DNA from: Sphingomonas echinoides ATCC 14820
GTDB lineage: Bacteria; Pseudomonadota; Alphaproteobacteria; Sphingomonadales; Sphingomonadaceae
Assembly: GCF_000241465.1 (NCBI RefSeq)
Contig: NZ_JH584235.1
Span: 1,908,723 to 1,972,722, forward strand
DNA length: 64,000 bases
Direction: 5' to 3'
Part shown: positions 9,004 through 16,512 of the stretch, piece by piece
Numbering within the stretch: position 1 is the stretch's first letter
Layout: each line of letters begins with the position of its first letter
Notes under the pieces: generated by a model
Told to the model about the DNA's origin: nothing
The model's database searches: none
What the model saw: the letters and a program-made list of their open reading frames with translations, nothing else
Position numbers and translations under genes: made by a program

Positions 9004-10239
9004 ATGGCACTACGCGGCGGCGCAGCACGCTGGATCATCGTGGCGATGGTGTTCGTGGCGGTGATGCTGAATTACGTCGATCGCCAGATCCTGGCGCTCC
9101 TCAAACCCACGCTCGAGGCGCAGTTCCGCTGGTCCAACCGGGATTACGCCACGCTCGGCATGGCGTTTCAGGTTGCGACGGCCTTCGCCTTTCTCGGGAC
9201 CGGTTGGTTCCTCGACCGGGTCGGGCTTCGGCTCGGGTTCGCGCTCGGCGTGCTGATCTGGAGCCTGGCCGGAATGGCGCATGCATTTGCCGCGACCGTT
9301 CCCGCATTCTTCGCTGCCCGCATTTTGCTCGGCATCGCTGAATCGGTCGGCACGCCGGCGGCGGTGAAAACTGCCGCGACCTATTTCAACCATAAGGATC
9401 GCCAGCTTGCGCTCGGCATCGGCAATATCGCGCCCAATGTCGGCGCGATCGTCACGCCGTTGTTCATCCCCGCGCTCGCGGTCGCTTATGGCTGGCAAGC
9501 GGCGTTCCTGCTTGCGGGCGGGCTCGGCGTGCTGTGGGTCGGCGTGTGGCTGGCGCTCCGGGTCAAGCCGGTCGCGCTCGACGCCGTGGCCCCCGCGCCC
9601 GTGCCGTGGCTCAGCATCCTGCGCTCGCGCGAGACCGCCGCGATCGCGATCGCGAAGATTCTCTCGGACCAAGTGTGGTTCTTCATGCTGCTGTGGCTGC
9701 CCGACCTGTTCCACCGGCTGTTCGGGCTGGCGCAGGGCACGCTGGGGCTACCGATCGCGCTTGTCTACGGGATGGCGGCGTGCGGCGCGCTGACCGGCGG
9801 CTATCTGCCGACGCGGCTGATCGCGCACGGGTGGAGCGTCAACCGCGCGCGCAAGATGACGATGCTGGGCTATGCCGTGCTCGTGCTGCCGGTGGTGTTC
9901 GTCCAATCGGTCGAAAGTCCGTGGGCGGCGGCCTTGTTGCTCGGTCTGGTACTGTTCGCGCATCAGGGTTTTTCGACCAACGTGTTCGGCGTGACGACCG
10001 ACATTACCCCGGCCCGCGCGGTTGGCAGCCGGATCGGGATCGCGGCCTTTTGCGGCAATCTCTGCTCGGTCGGGATGATCGCGTTCCAGGCCTATGCGCT
10101 CGAACATGGCTGGGGCTATGCGCCCGCGCTCGCGATCTGTGCGGGGTCGTACCTTACCGCGCTGCTGGCGATCCACCTGCTGATCCCGGTGATCGTACCG
10201 GTCGGCGAGCGCAGTGCGGACGTGATCGTCGCACACTGA
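9004..10239 (+). CDS. MFS transporter, anion:cation symporter (hexuronate-permease-like)
   Basis: A 411-residue major facilitator with about twelve helices. The first helix ends in LNYVDRQILALLKP, a signature shared with hexuronate/glucarate permeases of the ACS family, and the loop after helix 2 has GTGWFLDRVGLRLGF (motif A form). The gene is preceded by GGGAGCGG and by operator-like palindrome 1. It is a distant paralogue of the permease encoded at 31655. Within its regulon (TonB receptor, Gfo/Idh protein, aldo-keto reductase, SsuD-like monooxygenase) it should carry the substrate across the inner membrane; an anionic sugar such as sulfoquinovose would fit the family, but specificity is not readable. 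Confidence 0.87.
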   Translation: MALRGGAARWIIVAMVFVAVMLNYVDRQILALLKPTLEAQFRWSNRDYATLGMAFQVATAFAFLGTGWFLDRVGLRLGFALGVLIWSLAGMAHAFAATVPAFFAARILLGIAESVGTPAAVKTAATYFNHKDRQLALGIGNIAPNVGAIVTPLFIPALAVAYGWQAAFLLAGGLGVLWVGVWLALRVKPVALDAVAPAPVPWLSILRSRETAAIAIAKILSDQVWFFMLLWLPDLFHRLFGLAQGTLGLPIALVYGMAACGALTGGYLPTRLIAHGWSVNRARKMTMLGYAVLVLPVVFVQSVESPWAAALLLGLVLFAHQGFSTNVFGVTTDITPARAVGSRIGIAAFCGNLCSVGMIAFQAYALEHGWGYAPALAICAGSYLTALLAIHLLIPVIVPVGERSADVIVAH

Positions 10240-10242
10240 AAC

Positions 10243-10270
10243 ACCCTCCCCCGCGCTGCGGGGGGAGGGT
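10243..10270. terminator. Hairpin between convergent MFS and TonB receptor genes
   Basis: ACCCTCCCCC (10243-10252) pairs perfectly with GGGGGAGGGT (10261-10270) around an eight-base loop. It lies between the stop codons of two convergent genes. There is no T-run, so a bidirectional intrinsic terminator is plausible rather than certain. Confidence 0.6.
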
Positions 10271-10278
10271 TCACAGAA

Positions 10279-12660
10279 TCAGAACGTCACGCGCCCGGTC
10301 ACCCCGAAATAGCGATCGGCGTCGCGCGGGATCTGGTAGCGATAGGCTTGGCCCGGCCCGCCATTGATGATCGATGCGGCAAAGCTCTTGTCGAACAGGT
10401 TGCGCACCTGGAAGGTCAGCTTGTAGCGATCGTCTTTGCTGACCAGCCCGGCGCTGAGGTTGACCAGGCTATACGCCCCGATCGTCCCCAATTGCCGCTG
10501 CACCGCATCGGCCGAGAACAAGCCAAGCTCGCTGCTTTGATAAGAGCCCTGCGCGCCGAGCAGCACATCGGCGAAGCCGCCGGTGCGTACCCGGTAATCG
10601 ACGCTGACATTGCCCTTCCACTTAGGCGCAAAGCCGAGCGGCGTGCCCGCCGGGATCGTCGCCGAACCGGCCGGCGCGTTGAACTTGTCGACATGCGCGT
10701 CGGTATAGGCAGCACCGCCGGTGATGCTCAGGTCGCGCACCGGCCGCAACGTCGCGTCCAGCTCCACACCGCGTGTCGAGACGTCGCCCGCATTGGTGAA
10801 GCGCGTGACGACCACGCCCGCGACCAGATCCGGATTGTTCGCCTGGAAATTCTTATATTTGGCGTAAAATGCGGCGAGGTTGAGCGTCAATTTTCCGCCG
10901 AGCAGCGTGTTCTTCAGGCCGATCTCATAGGAATCGGACGTTTCCGGCGCGATCACATTGGTGCCGGTCGCGGTCAGATTGTAGAACACGTTGAACGCCG
11001 GGCCCTTATAGCCGCGCGCATAGGTCGCATACGCGGTCGAGCCATGCGAAATGTCGAACTGCACGCCCGCCTTGCCCGACAGATTCTCGTTGGTCGCTTT
11101 CGCGCGGAACGGCACGCCATTGGACGCACTCACCGCCTGCGACGCGGCGGTCGTCGCGGAGACGCCGAGCCCGATCAGCCGGACATATTCGTTATACACG
11201 CCCTGATCGAAATTGGCGTTGATCCCCGGCCCCGCCAGCGTGGTGGCGCGCGAATGGAACACGTCGAGCTGATCGACGGTGTAGCGCAAGCCCCCGATCA
11301 GGCGGAAGCGATCGCTGATGTTGAGCGTGCCCTGCCCGAACAGCGCGACATTCTTGAACACCGAGCCGAAATCGGCGGTGCCGGTGGGGAAGGTCGAGGG
11401 GTTGGCCGACGCGCTCGAGCACGGCGTCAGCGCGGTCGGCGCGGGCGTTACCGCTGCTGTGCACACCTGATCGTTGCGCGTGAACACGCGCTCGCTCGCG
11501 GCGCGCGAATAATAGGCCCCGAGCACATAGGTGAGGAACTGATGCCCCGGCGAGGTCAGCCGGATTTCCTGGCTGAACGTGTCGCCGGTCTGGGGCCCGA
11601 AATCGTGGAGCTGGTTGAAACCGATATAGGCAGCAGGCAGGAAATCGCCGTCGCGGATCTCGGTATTCTTGTAGTTGCGATAGGCGGTGATCGACGTGAC
11701 CGTCTGCGTGCCCGCCTGGATATCCGCCTGGAGCGAGAAGCCGTAGCCGGTCTCCTTGGTCCGCGTCGTCAAATTCTGCGCGAGTTCGCGGGTGTCGGTG
11801 CCGCGTGGCGTTGGCAGCGCTGCTGTCGACGCATTGGTGGTAACCGCTCCCGTTGCGGTGTTGATCGGCCCGGTCGCGATCACCTCACCGCAGCAATCGT
11901 CATTGTTGCGGTGATAATCGGCGATGAAGGCGAGCTTCACATTGGGCCCGGCATCGGCATCAACCTGCAACCGCCCGCCATAATGTTCGAAGCCGTTGAC
12001 CAGCTTTCCAGTGGTGACGTTGCGGATGTTGCCGTCATAATTGGTGTAGAAGCCGGTCAGGCGCGAGCGCACATGCTCGCCCAGCGGCACATTGATCGCG
12101 GCGCGTGCGCGATATTCGCTGTCGCTGAAGAACCCGTCCTCGACATAGCCGCCAAACGTGCTCGTCGGCTTCTTCGAGATGATGTTGATGACGCCGGCGC
12201 TCGCATTCTTGCCGAACAGCGTGCCTTGCGGCCCACGCAGCACTTCGATCTGGTCGACATCGACCAGGTCGCCAAACGCCTCGCCCGCACGACTGTAGAC
12301 CACGCCGTCGACCACGGTCGAAATCGATGGCTCGCCCGCGATCGAGAAGGTCGAGGTGCCGACCCCGCGCAGGAACAGCGACTGGTTGAGCGTCGTGCCC
12401 GATTTCAGGAAATTGAGCGACGGCACCAGATATTGCGCGCCCTCCAGGCTGGTCTTGCCCTGCGCGGCGATCGCATCGCCCGACACCACGGTGACGGCGA
12501 GCGGCACGTCCTGCAACCGTTCGGAGCGCTTCTGCGCGGTGACGATGATGTCCCCGGGCGCGTCCTCGGACGCCGCAGGGGCAGGCGCGGTCTGCGCGAA
12601 ACTCGGCGCGGCTGACACCAATGCCAGCGCCGCCGCGCCCGTCAGGTACAATGCTTTCAT
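10279..12660 (-). CDS. TonB-dependent outer-membrane receptor (first of two)
   Basis: A 793-residue TonB-dependent receptor. A signal peptide ([22 protein letters not shown]) is followed by the plug domain from GDIIVTAQKRSERLQDVP, the opening typical of sphingomonad receptors, with plug motifs LRGVGTS and VEVLRGPQGTLFGKNASAGV-like text, then a beta-barrel ending in a C-terminal phenylalanine (GRVTF). The ATG at 12660 follows GAGGAGGG closely; the longer frame to 12792 is rejected. An operator-like palindrome lies 57 bases upstream. It probably imports the substrate of the neighbouring catabolic genes across the outer membrane with ExbB/ExbD/TonB energy; the ligand is unknown. Confidence 0.93.
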   Translation of the reverse strand: MKALYLTGAAALALVSAAPSFAQTAPAPAASEDAPGDIIVTAQKRSERLQDVPLAVTVVSGDAIAAQGKTSLEGAQYLVPSLNFLKSGTTLNQSLFLRGVGTSTFSIAGEPSISTVVDGVVYSRAGEAFGDLVDVDQIEVLRGPQGTLFGKNASAGVINIISKKPTSTFGGYVEDGFFSDSEYRARAAINVPLGEHVRSRLTGFYTNYDGNIRNVTTGKLVNGFEHYGGRLQVDADAGPNVKLAFIADYHRNNDDCCGEVIATGPINTATGAVTTNASTAALPTPRGTDTRELAQNLTTRTKETGYGFSLQADIQAGTQTVTSITAYRNYKNTEIRDGDFLPAAYIGFNQLHDFGPQTGDTFSQEIRLTSPGHQFLTYVLGAYYSRAASERVFTRNDQVCTAAVTPAPTALTPCSSASANPSTFPTGTADFGSVFKNVALFGQGTLNISDRFRLIGGLRYTVDQLDVFHSRATTLAGPGINANFDQGVYNEYVRLIGLGVSATTAASQAVSASNGVPFRAKATNENLSGKAGVQFDISHGSTAYATYARGYKGPAFNVFYNLTATGTNVIAPETSDSYEIGLKNTLLGGKLTLNLAAFYAKYKNFQANNPDLVAGVVVTRFTNAGDVSTRGVELDATLRPVRDLSITGGAAYTDAHVDKFNAPAGSATIPAGTPLGFAPKWKGNVSVDYRVRTGGFADVLLGAQGSYQSSELGLFSADAVQRQLGTIGAYSLVNLSAGLVSKDDRYKLTFQVRNLFDKSFAASIINGGPGQAYRYQIPRDADRYFGVTGRVTF

Positions 12661-12679
12661 CCTATCCCTCCTCAAAAAT

Positions 12680-12696
12680 CCCATCTTTTTGATGGG
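12680..12696 (-). other. Short leader hairpin before first TonB receptor gene
   Basis: CCCATC (12680-12685) and GATGGG (12691-12696) form a six-base stem with a five-base loop immediately upstream of the GAGGAGGG ribosome binding site of the receptor gene. It could affect translation or message stability; no known family is recognised. Confidence 0.4.
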
Positions 12697-12716
12697 TATT
12701 ATTCTTTTTGCGCGGC

Positions 12717-12730
12717 GGACATCGCTGTCA
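12717..12730. promoter_or_regulatory. Operator-like palindrome 2 before TonB receptor gene
   Basis: Read on the minus strand the site is TGACAGCGATGTCC, identical at 13 of 14 bases to the palindrome at 13866. It lies 57 bases upstream of the receptor start, where a LacI-type repressor would block the promoter. Confidence 0.65.
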
Positions 12731-12760
12731 TACTTTTCCGCCGTAAAGCTGGGCTTGGTC

Positions 12761-13852
12761 TCAGAACCCCAGTTCGGCCATCTCCACCACACGGTGCTCG
12801 CGTGCGCTGATCTCGGCGGCGGTGCCGATCGCGACCGCCATCATGCCATCGGTCGCGGTGACCTCGACCGGCCCCGCCCCGCGCACCGCCGCGTTGAAAC
12901 GCTGATGTTCATAGAAGGTCGATCCGTGATGGCTCCCGGCGGCGAGCGCGGCCTGGTCGACCTCGACCACGCGCCGCGTAACCTGCTTGGCATTGCGGAA
13001 GCCGACGCGCGGCGCATGCACCAAAGCGCCTTCGGGGATCAGCACGTCGAGCCGCGCTTTATCGCCGACCGCGGTAATCTCCTCCTGATTTTCCGCGCCA
13101 TCGGCGAACATCGACAGATCGAGCAACGCGCGCACGCCGTTCGCGAAATCCACTGTGGTATAGCTATTGTCGATGATGTCGGGCGTCTCCCCGCCATAAC
13201 GCTCGTCGCGGTGGTTCACGTCCATCGCGCCCGAACAATAGACGCGCACCGCCTCGCTGCCGGTGATCAGCCGCATCAGATCGAAGAAGTGGCAGCATTT
13301 CTCCACCATCGTGCCGCCAGTATTGCGGTTGAAACGGTTCCAGTCGGCGACCTTGACCAGGAATGGAAAGCGATGCTCGCGGATCGACAGCATCTGCAAC
13401 CGCCCGATCGCGCCGCTGCGGATTTCCTCGATAAAGGCGGCCGCCGGCGGCATGTAGCGATATTCCATCGCGGTCCAGAACACGCGGTCGGTCTGCGCGG
13501 CGCGTTCCACGATCCAGCGGCAATCATCGAGCGTCGTCGCCACCGGCTTTTCGCACAGGATGTGGAGACCGGCGTCGAACAATGGCTCCAGCACGCGGCG
13601 GTGCGTGTAATTGGGGCTCGCCACGATCACCGCATCGCACAGTCCGCTTGCCGCCAGCGCCTCGACCGAGTCGAACACCGTCGCCGCGCCCGCCCGATCG
13701 CCCAGCGCGCTCGTCGCCCAACCGATCGATTCCGCCACCGGATCGGCCAGCGCCGTCACCACCGCGCCCGGCGTGATCGCCAGGTTGGTGATGTGCTCGA
13801 CGCCCATCATCCCGGTGCCGACCAGACCGTATCGGACTTGCTCTCCCAACAT
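12761..13852 (-). CDS. Gfo/Idh/MocA family NAD(P)-dependent protein, possible NAD+-dependent sulfoquinovosidase
   Basis: A 363-residue Gfo/Idh/MocA protein. The N-terminal Rossmann domain shows GLVGTGMMG (residues 9-17), SPNYTH (79-84) and the family signature EKPVA (101-105); the C-terminal alpha/beta domain has HFFDLMRLITG. Most relatives oxidise sugars, but some (GH109, GH188) use NAD+ as a redox catalyst to hydrolyse glycosides; GH188 enzymes are NAD+-dependent sulfoquinovosidases found in sulfosugar clusters lacking a classical GH31 enzyme. The SsuD-type monooxygenase and aldo-keto reductase next door make that role attractive here, but I cannot verify active-site residues. The start at 13852 follows AAGGTGAAC. 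Divergent from the aldo-keto reductase with only twelve bases between. Confidence 0.85.
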   Translation of the reverse strand: MLGEQVRYGLVGTGMMGVEHITNLAITPGAVVTALADPVAESIGWATSALGDRAGAATVFDSVEALAASGLCDAVIVASPNYTHRRVLEPLFDAGLHILCEKPVATTLDDCRWIVERAAQTDRVFWTAMEYRYMPPAAAFIEEIRSGAIGRLQMLSIREHRFPFLVKVADWNRFNRNTGGTMVEKCCHFFDLMRLITGSEAVRVYCSGAMDVNHRDERYGGETPDIIDNSYTTVDFANGVRALLDLSMFADGAENQEEITAVGDKARLDVLIPEGALVHAPRVGFRNAKQVTRRVVEVDQAALAAGSHHGSTFYEHQRFNAAVRGAGPVEVTATDGMMAVAIGTAAEISAREHRVVEMAELGF

Positions 13853-13864
13853 GTTCACCTTTAT

Positions 13865-14782
13865 ATGACAGCGATGTCTGAAATCACACTTACACCCGAA
13901 TTGCGTCCCCTCGGCAAGAGCGGAGTGCAGGTCAGTCCGATCGCCTGGGGCATGTGGCGTTTCGCCACCGCTACCGTGGCAGAAGCACGGACGCGAATCG
14001 AGGCTGCGTTCGCCGCCGGAGTGACGCTGTTCGACACCGCCGATATCTATGGATTCGATGGCGTTGGCGGCTTTGGCGACGCCGAAACGCTGCTCGGCAA
14101 AGTGTTCGCCGAAGCCCCCGGCCTCGCCGCACAAATGGTGCTGGCGACCAAGGGCGGCATCCGCCCGCCCGTCCCGTATGACCAGAGCGCGGCCTATCTC
14201 GGCCAAGCGCTCGACGCTTCGCTTGCGCGACTCGGCGTCGATCAGGTCGATCTTTACCAGATCCACCGCCCCGACATCCTCGCCCACCCGCAGGAAGTCG
14301 CGCGCACGCTCGAGGATATGGTCCGCGTCGGCAAGGTCCGCGCGGTCGGCGTGTCGAACTTTACGCTGGCGCAAACGCGCGCGCTCGAATCCTTCCTGAC
14401 AATCCCGCTCGCCAGCCTCCAGCCCGAACTGTCCCCGCTGGAACTCGGCCCGATCGAGACCGGCCTGCTCGATCTGGCGATGGAACGCGATATCGCGGTG
14501 CTCGCCTGGTCGCCGCTCGGCGGCGGACGCATCGGCGCGCCCGAGGACGACCGGTCGAAGGCGGTCGCGGTCGCGCTCGATGTCGTCGCCCAAGCAGCCG
14601 GAGTCTCCCGCGCCGCCGCCGCTTATGCCTGGATCATGGCCCACCCCACCCGCCCGATCCCGATCGTCGGCACGCAGAATCTCGACCGCATCGCCGAGAT
14701 TGGCGAGGTCTATAAGGTCCGCTTCACCCGCCAGAGCTGGTATGATGTGCTGGTCGCATCGCGTGGGGAGCGCCTGCCATGA
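13865..14782 (+). CDS. Aldo-keto reductase, possible 6-oxo-glucose reductase (SmoB-like role)
   Basis: A 305-residue aldo-keto reductase with the complete catalytic tetrad: Asp57 and Tyr62 in FDTADIYG, Lys96 in ATKGG and His134 in IHRPD, plus the NADPH-site stretch IPIVGTQN near the C-terminus. Reduces an aldehyde or ketone with NAD(P)H in the cytoplasm. The next gene, an SsuD-like monooxygenase, overlaps it by ATGA, so the two are translationally coupled. In the known sulfoquinovose monooxygenase pathway of Agrobacterium (smo genes), an aldo-keto reductase (SmoB) reduces the 6-oxo-glucose left after sulfite release; the same pairing suggests the same job. The start could also be the in-frame ATG at 13874; the operator palindrome overlaps both. 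Confidence 0.9.
   Translation: MTAMSEITLTPELRPLGKSGVQVSPIAWGMWRFATATVAEARTRIEAAFAAGVTLFDTADIYGFDGVGGFGDAETLLGKVFAEAPGLAAQMVLATKGGIRPPVPYDQSAAYLGQALDASLARLGVDQVDLYQIHRPDILAHPQEVARTLEDMVRVGKVRAVGVSNFTLAQTRALESFLTIPLASLQPELSPLELGPIETGLLDLAMERDIAVLAWSPLGGGRIGAPEDDRSKAVAVALDVVAQAAGVSRAAAAYAWIMAHPTRPIPIVGTQNLDRIAEIGEVYKVRFTRQSWYDVLVASRGERLP
13866..13879. promoter_or_regulatory. Operator-like palindrome 3 (TGACAGCGATGTCT) in the divergent gap
   Basis: Inverted repeat TGACA-GCGA-TGTCT, 13 bases upstream of the Gfo/Idh start and overlapping the first codons of the aldo-keto reductase. Nearly identical to the reverse complement of palindrome 2. A repressor here could shut off both divergent genes at once. 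Confidence 0.65.
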
Positions 14783-15849
14783 CCGCGCTGCCGCCTTGCG
14801 AAATCAGCTGGTTCTCTGCGCTGTGCGATGACGATTACGAATTTCTCGGCGTCCCCGATGCGCATTTGCAATCGAGCTGGGCGCATTGCCGCGATATCGT
14901 GCTGCAGGCGGAGACCGGCGGCTTCGACAATATCCTGCTGCCCTCGGGCTATGCGCTGGGCATCGACACCACCGCCTTTGCCGCCGGCATCGCGCCGCTG
15001 CTGCGCCGCCTCGCGCTGCTGATGGCGGTGCGCGTCGGCGAAAGCTGGCCGCCGCAACTCGCCCGCCAGATCGCGACGATCGACCAGATGCTGGGCGGTC
15101 GCTTGCGCGTCAACATCATCTCGTCGGACATGCCCGGCGAGACGCTCGGCTCCGCGCCGCGCTACGCCCGCACCGTCGAGGCGATGCACATTCTGAAAAC
15201 GCTGCTCAACGGCCAGCCGCTCGACCATGATGGCGATTTCTGGAAACTGAAGCTGGATCCGCCGCGCCTGCGTACCGTCTCGGGCAAGGCCCCGTTGCTT
15301 TATTTCGGCGGCCTCTCGCCCGACGCGCGCGATGCCGCCGCCAAGGGGGCCGACGTGTTCCTGATGTGGCCCGACCGGCAGGAAGCCGTCGCCGCGATCA
15401 TCGCCGACATGACCGCGCGCGCCGCCGCTTACGGCCGCACGCTGAAATTCGGCTATCGCGCGCATGTCGTGGTGCGCGAGCATGAAGCCGAAGCCCGCAC
15501 CGCCGCCGAGCGCCTGCTGTCCAAGCTCGACGCCGCGCAAGGTGCCGCGATCCGCGCCAAATCGCTCGATTCGCAATCGGTCGGCGTCGCCGCCCAAGCC
15601 GCCCTGCGTGAAAATGCGGGTGATGACGGCTATGCCGAGGCCAACCTGTGGACCGGCATCGGTCGCGCCCGCTCCGGCTGCGGCGCGGCGATCGTCGGCG
15701 ATCCCGATCAGGTGCTCGCCAAGCTCAACGCCTATCGCGCGATGGGGATCGAGGCGTTCATCCTCTCGGGCTACCCCCACGCCGCCGAAGCTGATCTGTT
15801 CGCGCGGCATGTGCTGCCGAAGATCGAGCATGGGCTGTTGGCGGGGTAA
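14779..15849 (+). CDS. LLM-class FMN-dependent sulfonate monooxygenase, SsuD/SmoC-like
   Basis: A 356-residue bacterial luciferase-like TIM-barrel protein that matches alkanesulfonate monooxygenase SsuD along its whole length. Residues aligning by position with SsuD functional residues are present: Trp197 (FLMWPD), Arg227 and His229 (GYRAHVVVRE), Arg298 (GRARSGCG), and the C-terminal SGYPH signature (330-334). The SsuD Cys54 position appears to be leucine. Such enzymes use FMNH2 and oxygen to cleave a C-S bond, giving an aldehyde and sulfite. In a sugar-transport regulon beside an aldo-keto reductase, sulfoquinovose is the best candidate substrate (as for SmoC). No flavin reductase gene lies nearby, so reduced flavin must be supplied from elsewhere. 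Confidence 0.9.
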   Translation: MTALPPCEISWFSALCDDDYEFLGVPDAHLQSSWAHCRDIVLQAETGGFDNILLPSGYALGIDTTAFAAGIAPLLRRLALLMAVRVGESWPPQLARQIATIDQMLGGRLRVNIISSDMPGETLGSAPRYARTVEAMHILKTLLNGQPLDHDGDFWKLKLDPPRLRTVSGKAPLLYFGGLSPDARDAAAKGADVFLMWPDRQEAVAAIIADMTARAAAYGRTLKFGYRAHVVVREHEAEARTAAERLLSKLDAAQGAAIRAKSLDSQSVGVAAQAALRENAGDDGYAEANLWTGIGRARSGCGAAIVGDPDQVLAKLNAYRAMGIEAFILSGYPHAAEADLFARHVLPKIEHGLLAG

Positions 15850-15981
15850 AAACGAGCCGCCCCGTCCTCAGCATACATTTGGCCAGGATCGCGCGCCCAG
15901 TCTTCCTCACCGGGCGTCATTGAAGCATGCTCCACCCCATGATACTTTCTCACAGGGCACGAAACAGGGGAGCGCTACGTC

Positions 15982-16449
15982 ATGGGGAAGATGCGGTGGC
16001 TGCGCGCGATGCTGGCCTTTGCCGCAGCGGTGGTCCCGGTCGTCGCGTCGGCTGAACCCGTCGGCCACATAACCGGTGTCGGCGGGGTCTTTTTAAAGAG
16101 CAAGAACCCGAAGGCGTTGATGGCCTGGTATCGCGACGTTCTGGGGATTCCCTTGGAGAAATGGGGCGGTGCCAGCCTGCCTTACGCGGCTGCTGGCCAC
16201 CCACCGGCCGTGATCTTGAACGCTTTTTCCGAAACCACGGCGTATTTCGAGCCCTCGCAACGCGACATCTTGCTGAACTTTGCCGTCGACGATTTAGCGG
16301 CCTTTCTCGACCGGCTTAAGGCAAAAGGGGTGACGGTGCTCAAGCGCGACGACACGGATCCAAGCGGCAAGTTCGCGTGGATCCTCGATCCCGATGGCAC
16401 GAAGATCGAATTGTGGGAGCCCAAGCGACAGGCCGCCGCCGCTCCATAA
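15982..16449 (+). CDS. VOC-family (glyoxalase-like) protein with signal peptide
   Basis: A 155-residue protein. An N-terminal hydrophobic signal (MRWLRAMLAFAAAVVPVVASAE) precedes one vicinal-oxygen-chelate domain, with ITGVGGVFLKSKNPKALMAWYRDVLG at the start and the usual closing WILDPDGTKIELWEP containing the conserved Glu. VOC proteins are mostly cytoplasmic metalloenzymes or binding proteins, so export to the periplasm is unusual. The gene has its own ribosome binding site (GGGGAGCG) and is 130 bases from the monooxygenase gene; membership in that regulon is unproven. The 131-base gap before it shows no clear element. Confidence 0.82.
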   Translation: MGKMRWLRAMLAFAAAVVPVVASAEPVGHITGVGGVFLKSKNPKALMAWYRDVLGIPLEKWGGASLPYAAAGHPPAVILNAFSETTAYFEPSQRDILLNFAVDDLAAFLDRLKAKGVTVLKRDDTDPSGKFAWILDPDGTKIELWEPKRQAAAAP

Positions 16450-16512
16450 ACTGCGCTGCGCCGGGGTCGCGCAAAAACCGAGCGCATTTCCCTGACCTTT
16501 CCGCAGGAGGTG

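Noticed and set aside
10348-12615. A 755-codon plus-strand open frame opposite the first TonB receptor
   Set aside because: Arg/Asp/Ile-rich translation with no recognisable domain; the minus strand encodes a full receptor with signal peptide and plug motifs.
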